Positions 60,421-64,000 of a DNA stretch of 64,000 nt are shown here, in pieces. Where the stretch lies: contig NZ_JAMQAW010000033.1 of assembly GCF_023701525.1 (NCBI RefSeq), forward strand, positions 1 to 64,000. The letters run 5' to 3'. Under the pieces are notes generated by a model. The model was not told the DNA's origin. It saw nothing but the letters and a program-made list of their open reading frames with translations, and made no database searches. Every line of letters starts with the position of its first letter. Positions within the stretch are counted from its first letter, which is position 1. Position numbers and translations under genes: made by a program. The stretch is from Streptomyces albipurpureus. GTDB lineage: Bacteria > Actinomycetota > Actinomycetes > Streptomycetales > Streptomycetaceae.

Positions 60421-60603
60421 TCAGTTCACCCCGTAGAACTTCTCTGTCTCATCGACGGCAGCCTCGAAGCGCTCGTCGAAGTCATCGCGGACGAGCGTCT
60501 GGAGCACGTAGTCCTGGACGCTCATTCCGCGTTTGGCCGCCCGGCGTCTGAGCCGGTCGAGCAGCTCACCGTCTATCCGCAGGCTGAGCACCGTCGATCC
60601 CAT
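60421..60603 (-). CDS. Ribbon-helix-helix protein
   Basis: 60 residues: TVLSLRIDGELLDRLRRRAAKRGMSVQDYVLQTLVRDDFDERFEAAVDETEKFYGVN, a CopG/Arc-type RHH fold with beta strand, two helices and an acidic tail like an antitoxin. No toxin gene is adjacent. ATG 60603 is preferred; an in-frame GTG at 60660 would add 19 residues. Confidence 0.8.
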   Translation of the reverse strand: MGSTVLSLRIDGELLDRLRRRAAKRGMSVQDYVLQTLVRDDFDERFEAAVDETEKFYGVN

Positions 60604-60752
60604 GCCGCCAGGGTCGCGGTAGGGCAGCGCCGAGTGCGTCGCTTTTCGCGTGCGTATCACTCGTTTGGGTGAGTCCCAGCTGCTAGTGGCATGCGCTCCT
60701 CCGCTCTCGCGGGCGGGTCGGTTAATCGGCTGGTATTTAGGCAGAGTAATGA

Positions 60753-60763
60753 GTTATGCTAAC
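60753..60763. promoter_or_regulatory. Small palindrome at the marR start
   Basis: GTTA-TGC-TAAC directly before the MarR start codon, in an AT-rich promoter segment. A possible autoregulatory site. Confidence 0.4.
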
Positions 60764-60767
60764 GAAC

Positions 60768-61211
60768 ATGTCTGATCTGTCCCATGGCAGTGATGCCGAT
60801 GTTGCTGCTGTGAACGCTCTTCGCTCGGCCGTGATGCGGTTGGGGCGACGGCTGAAGCACCAGCGCGTCGACGAGTCGCTGAGCCCCACCGAGATGTCGG
60901 TGCTCGGCACCCTTGCCCGATGCGGCTCGGCCACCCCTGGTGAGCTGGCGCGCAAGGAACATGTCCAGCCGCCGTCCATGACCAGGATCGTGGCGCTGCT
61001 AGAGGCCAAGGGGCTGGTTCGGCTTGAGCCGCACCCCGACGACCGTCGGCAGAAGGTCGTCAGCCAGACCGAGCAGGCCGAGGCGATGCTCGAAGAGAGC
61101 CGTCGTAAGCGCAATGCCTGGCTGACCGAGCTGGCCGCGGGACTGAACGAGGACGAGTGGGCCAAGCTCCGGGCGGCAGCGCCCGTTCTGGAGAAGCTCG
61201 CGCATTTCTAA
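60768..61211 (+). CDS. MarR-family transcriptional regulator
   Basis: 147 residues with the winged helix LSPTEMSVLGTLARCGSATPGELARKEHVQPPSMTRIVALLEAKGLVRLEPHPDDRRQKVVSQTEQ (residues about 38-105) and helical dimer ends. It is followed after 26 bp by an MFS exporter gene, so it most likely represses that exporter until a ligand binds. The start could be ATG 60756 instead; ATG 60768 leaves the nearby palindrome outside the gene. Confidence 0.9.
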   Translation: MSDLSHGSDADVAAVNALRSAVMRLGRRLKHQRVDESLSPTEMSVLGTLARCGSATPGELARKEHVQPPSMTRIVALLEAKGLVRLEPHPDDRRQKVVSQTEQAEAMLEESRRKRNAWLTELAAGLNEDEWAKLRAAAPVLEKLAHF

Positions 61212-61237
61212 CCGCTCATACAAGGAGGCGACCACTT

Positions 61238-62671
61238 TTGCGTACGGGACCCGGAGCAGACTCCGCACCCGCGCCTTCCTCCACCGCCAGTGAGGCATCG
61301 GAGGGACCAGCAACTACCAGCATGTTCAGCTCCCTAAAGAATCGCAACTACCGACTCTTCGCCGCCGGCCAAGTGGTCTCCAACACCGGTACCTGGATGC
61401 AGCGCATCGCTCAGGACTGGCTGGTGCTCACACTGACCGGCTCCGCCTCGGCGGTCGGTATCACCGTCGCTCTCCAGTTTCTGCCGATGCTGCTCTTCGG
61501 GCTGTACGGGGGAGTGCTCGCCGACCGCCTGCCCAAGCGGCCTCTGTTGCTCGCCACCCAGTTCGCGATGGCGATGACCGGTATCGCGCTCGCCGTCCTC
61601 ACACTGACCGGACAGGTCCAGGTCTGGCATGTCTATCTGATCGCCTTCCTGCTGGGGCTCGTCACCGTCATCGACAACCCCGCACGGCAGACCTTTGTCT
61701 CCGAGATGGTCGGCCCTGACCAGCTCGCCAACGCGGTCAGCCTGAACTCGGCGAACTTCCAGTCCGCCCGTCTCGTCGGCCCCGCCGTCGCCGGTGTGCT
61801 GATCACCGCCGTGGGTAGCGGCTACGCCTTCCTCTTCAACGGACTCTCCTTCATCGCCCCCATCGCCGCACTCCTTCTGATGCGGACATCCGAACTGCAC
61901 AGAAGCGTGCGCACCCCCCGGGGCAAGGGCCAACTGAGGGAGGGCTTGAACTATGTCTCGGCCCACCCCGAGCTGATATGGCCCATAGTCCTCGTCGGAT
62001 TCGTCGGCACCTTCGGCTTCAACTTTCCGATCTGGCTATCGGCCTTCGTCGATGACGTCTACCACTCGGGGGCCAGCACCTATGGCCTGCTGAACACCCT
62101 GATGGCGGTCGGCTCCCTGGCCGGTGCGCTGCTGGCCGCTCGGCGGGGGACTTCGCGGCTGCGACTCATGGTGGGCGCGGCCGTGGTCTTCGGTGTGCTG
62201 GAGGTCGTGGCGGCCTTCGCCCCGCACTTCTGGATCTTCGCCGGGCTACTGGTGCTGATCGGTATGTTCGGCCTCACGGTCAACGTCACGGCCAACTCCA
62301 CCGTCCAGATGGCGAGTGACCCGGCCGTCCGCGGGCGAGTGATGAGCCTCTACATGATGGTGTTCGTCGGTGGTACTCCCGTGGGCGCGCCGGTATTCGG
62401 CTGGATCACCGATGTCTACGGCCCGCGGATCGGATTCGCCGCCGGTGGTGTCCTCTCCTTCGCGGGCGCGCTGCTGGTCGGTCTGATGCTGGCCAGGGCG
62501 GGCGGACTGCGTCTCAAGGTGGATCTACGCCGGGGCCGCAAGCACCTGGACTTCGTACCGCGACAGCCGGCTGCCCCTGAGCCGGCCGGCGGGCCCGACG
62601 AGCTCAGAGAGTCCCGGGGCGGGGCCTTGGAGTCCACCGGGCCCGCGGAGAAGCTGACCAAGGTGGCATAG
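61238..62671 (+). CDS. MFS exporter (EntS-like), MarR-linked
   Basis: 477 residues starting at TTG, ten bases after AAGGAGG. About 38 residues of Ser/Ala-rich N-terminus precede SLKNRNYRLFAAGQVVSNTGTWMQRIAQDWLVLTLTGSASAVG, the standard opening of the MFS_3 group; VLADRLPKRPLLL is the loop motif. The C-terminal 50 residues are charged and cytosolic. Twelve membrane segments. It presumably exports a drug-like or siderophore-like compound under MarR control. Confidence 0.88.
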   Translation: MRTGPGADSAPAPSSTASEASEGPATTSMFSSLKNRNYRLFAAGQVVSNTGTWMQRIAQDWLVLTLTGSASAVGITVALQFLPMLLFGLYGGVLADRLPKRPLLLATQFAMAMTGIALAVLTLTGQVQVWHVYLIAFLLGLVTVIDNPARQTFVSEMVGPDQLANAVSLNSANFQSARLVGPAVAGVLITAVGSGYAFLFNGLSFIAPIAALLLMRTSELHRSVRTPRGKGQLREGLNYVSAHPELIWPIVLVGFVGTFGFNFPIWLSAFVDDVYHSGASTYGLLNTLMAVGSLAGALLAARRGTSRLRLMVGAAVVFGVLEVVAAFAPHFWIFAGLLVLIGMFGLTVNVTANSTVQMASDPAVRGRVMSLYMMVFVGGTPVGAPVFGWITDVYGPRIGFAAGGVLSFAGALLVGLMLARAGGLRLKVDLRRGRKHLDFVPRQPAAPEPAGGPDELRESRGGALESTGPAEKLTKVA

Positions 62672-62708
62672 GCCCATGGGCGGGTTGCGGTGAGCCAGAC
62701 TCGACCGT

Positions 62709-63293
62709 ATGAGACTCTTCGCCGCCGTACTCCCGCCCGCCGGAGCCGTCGCCGAGCTCGCAGCCGCCGTTGATCGGCTGCGAGCGCTGCCCGGGGCGGA
62801 GGATCTGCGCTGGACCGACCGGGCGGGCTGGCACTTCACCCTCGCCTTCATGGGCGAGGTCGACGACGAGCTGCTGCCCGATCTACAGGACCGGCTCGCC
62901 CGTGCCGCGCGGCGCACCGCGCCCTTCCCCCTGCGGCTCCACGGCGGCGGCCACTTCGGGGACCGGGCACTCTGGGCAGGGGCCGCGGGGGGTCTTGATG
63001 AGTTGCGGCTCCTGGCGGAGCGCTCGTACGCGGCGGCGCGCCGGGCCAAGATCGCCATGGCGGAGCACCGCCGCTACACCGCGCATCTGACGATCGCCCG
63101 CAGCCGCACGGATGGGGGGCTACGGGCGTACGTCGATGAGCTGAGCGACTTCGAAGGCACCACCTGGGTAGTGGAACAGCTCACTCTCGTCCGCAGCAAT
63201 CTCCCGGTCAGCGGGGTGTCCGGGGAGCAGCCGCGGTACGAGAACGTCGGGATATGGAACCTGGGCGCGGGGACCAAGGCGGCTTCCGGTTAA
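62709..63293 (+). CDS. thpR: RNA 2',3'-cyclic phosphodiesterase (LigT/ThpR)
   Basis: 194 residues of the 2H phosphoesterase superfamily, with both catalytic HxT motifs: H42-F-T44 (WHFTLAFMGE) and H126-L-T128 (YTAHLTIARS). It opens 2',3'-cyclic phosphates on RNA ends. Start RLFAAVLPP as in the family. Length normal. Confidence 0.9.
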   Translation: MRLFAAVLPPAGAVAELAAAVDRLRALPGAEDLRWTDRAGWHFTLAFMGEVDDELLPDLQDRLARAARRTAPFPLRLHGGGHFGDRALWAGAAGGLDELRLLAERSYAAARRAKIAMAEHRRYTAHLTIARSRTDGGLRAYVDELSDFEGTTWVVEQLTLVRSNLPVSGVSGEQPRYENVGIWNLGAGTKAASG

Positions 63294-63302
63294 CCTCATA
63301 GG

Positions 63303-63392
63303 GTGAAGACGAAGACCAGAAACCAGATCATGGCGGGTGTGCTCGTCCTGATGTTCGCAATCATCGCCGTGGCATCCGTGGCCGGTTTGTAG
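63303..63392 (+). CDS. 29-residue membrane peptide
   Basis: GTG start, 10 bases after thpR: KTKTRNQIMAGVLVLMFAII then AVASVAGL. A basic head and one hydrophobic helix, like small single-pass peptides seen in other Streptomyces. The ribosome site is weak, so this rests on composition and position. Confidence 0.5.
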   Translation: MKTKTRNQIMAGVLVLMFAIIAVASVAGL

Positions 63393-63435
63393 CCTCGCTT
63401 GTCCTGAGGTCCATCCCTGCGTCCCGTTCCTTCGC

Positions 63436-64000
63436 CTACCAGGCGAAGGCTTCCGGGCTGGGGCCAGGTCCGGGGAAGACCTCCTCCAATGAGGTCAGCA
63501 GCTCTGCGCCCAGCTCCAGCTGAATGGCGCGCAGGGCGCCCTCAAGCTGCTCGGCCGTGCGTGGACCGACGATGGGTCCGGTGACACCGGGCCGGGTGAG
63601 CAGCCAGGCGAGCGCGACCTCCGCGGGGTCCAGGCCATGCTTGTTGAGTAGCTCCTCGTACGACGTGATCTGCTCCCGTACCCCCGGTACTGCCAGTCGG
63701 TCCGCCGTCAATCCGCCGGCACGACGGCCGCCCTGGGCCTCCTTGCGGATCACTCCGCCGAGCAGTCCACCGTGCAGCGGCGACCAGGGGATGACTCCGA
63801 GGCCGTACTCGATCGCGGCGGGGATGATCTCCATCTCGGCGCGGCGCTCAAAGAGGTTGTAGAGGCACTGCTCGCTGACCAGCCCGTACGAGCCCTTCTG
63901 ACGGGCTCGCTCGTTGGTCTGTGCGATCTTCCAGCCGGGGAAGTTCGACGAGCCCGCGTAGAGGATCTTGCCCTGTTGGATCAGGGTGTCGACGGCCTGC
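63436..64000 (-). CDS. Aldo/keto reductase (5' end outside window)
   Basis: The C-terminal 188 codons of an NADPH-dependent aldo/keto reductase of the YajO/voltage-channel-beta type. Readable parts are LIQQGKILYAGSSNFPGWKIAQ, SEQCLYNLFERRAEMEIIPAA, VIPWSPLHGGLLGG and ALAWLLTRPGVTGPIVGPRTAEQLEGAL. The catalytic Tyr/Lys/Asp region lies beyond the window edge. Substrate not predictable. Confidence 0.9.
   Translation of the reverse strand, partial: QAVDTLIQQGKILYAGSSNFPGWKIAQTNERARQKGSYGLVSEQCLYNLFERRAEMEIIPAAIEYGLGVIPWSPLHGGLLGGVIRKEAQGGRRAGGLTADRLAVPGVREQITSYEELLNKHGLDPAEVALAWLLTRPGVTGPIVGPRTAEQLEGALRAIQLELGAELLTSLEEVFPGPGPSPEAFAW

Noticed and set aside
60421..60603. Toxin-antitoxin module with the RHH protein as antitoxin.
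   Set aside because: No toxin-like gene adjoins it; neighbours are a permease and a MarR regulator.
1..64000. tRNA or rRNA genes and insertion sequences.
   Set aside because: None recognised by eye on either strand; a covariance-model scan would be needed to exclude a tRNA fully.

Overview
The window is high-GC actinobacterial chromosome, almost certainly Streptomyces. The signs are strong G/C bias at third codon positions, many GTG starts, purine ribosome binding sites, twin CIRCE sites before a groEL that lacks groES, XRE/DUF5753 and DUF397 regulator genes, futalosine-pathway menaquinone genes, MurQ/MurR, and a DasR-like site. Most of it looks like conserved core chromosome. The exception is an accessory segment at about 25.8-33.1 kb.

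Layout. 0-6.4 kb: gpgS; a SAM-I riboswitch followed by a threonine-synthase-like PLP enzyme and a Gly-Gly-ending sulfur carrier, probably the MetM/MetO homocysteine route; a cold-shock protein; groEL. 6.8-14.2 kb: two overlapping secreted Ig-like proteins, then two tandem secreted tripeptidyl-aminopeptidase-like hydrolases. 14.3-17.1 kb: a small protein, RidA, a stand-alone Clp-N protein and a secreted chorismate mutase. 17.2-25.8 kb: murQ/murR with a clear operator, small genes, an MFS exporter, an HD protein, a CopA copper ATPase with CsoR-like sites, and CutC behind a DasR-like site.

25.8-33.1 kb: accessory region. Five co-directional genes (DUF6879, XRE/DUF5753, radical SAM/SPASM, a 59-residue peptide, an APH-fold kinase) look like an undescribed RiPP cassette. 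About 260-bp direct repeats bracket it. It is followed by two DUF397 genes and a truncated DUF5753 regulator.

33.1-43.2 kb: a HelD-like ATPase, an XPB helicase, a decayed serine recombinase, a small HTH protein, a VanZ-like protein and an XPB/Ssl2-like helicase-domain protein. 43.3-50.1 kb: a (GTAGCC)15 microsatellite, a HAD phosphatase, a second cold-shock protein, mqnD/mqnB, a lipoprotein, an MFS protein and a DUF3027 protein. 50.9-64 kb: a 1048-residue HSP90-type ATPase, a long inverted repeat, a CtpE-like P-type ATPase, a DUF2530 protein, a purine permease, RHH and MarR regulators, an MFS exporter, ThpR, and a truncated aldo/keto reductase at the edge.

The most unusual non-coding feature is an interspersed repeat family. 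A short hairpin repeat (A) and an 86-bp inverted-repeat element (B) lie at a nearly fixed distance, so each composite is 221-227 bp. There are five composites plus extra A copies spaced about 120 bp apart. All five lie 3' of genes, four of them between convergent genes. The B apical stem covaries between copies, which suggests selection on structure.
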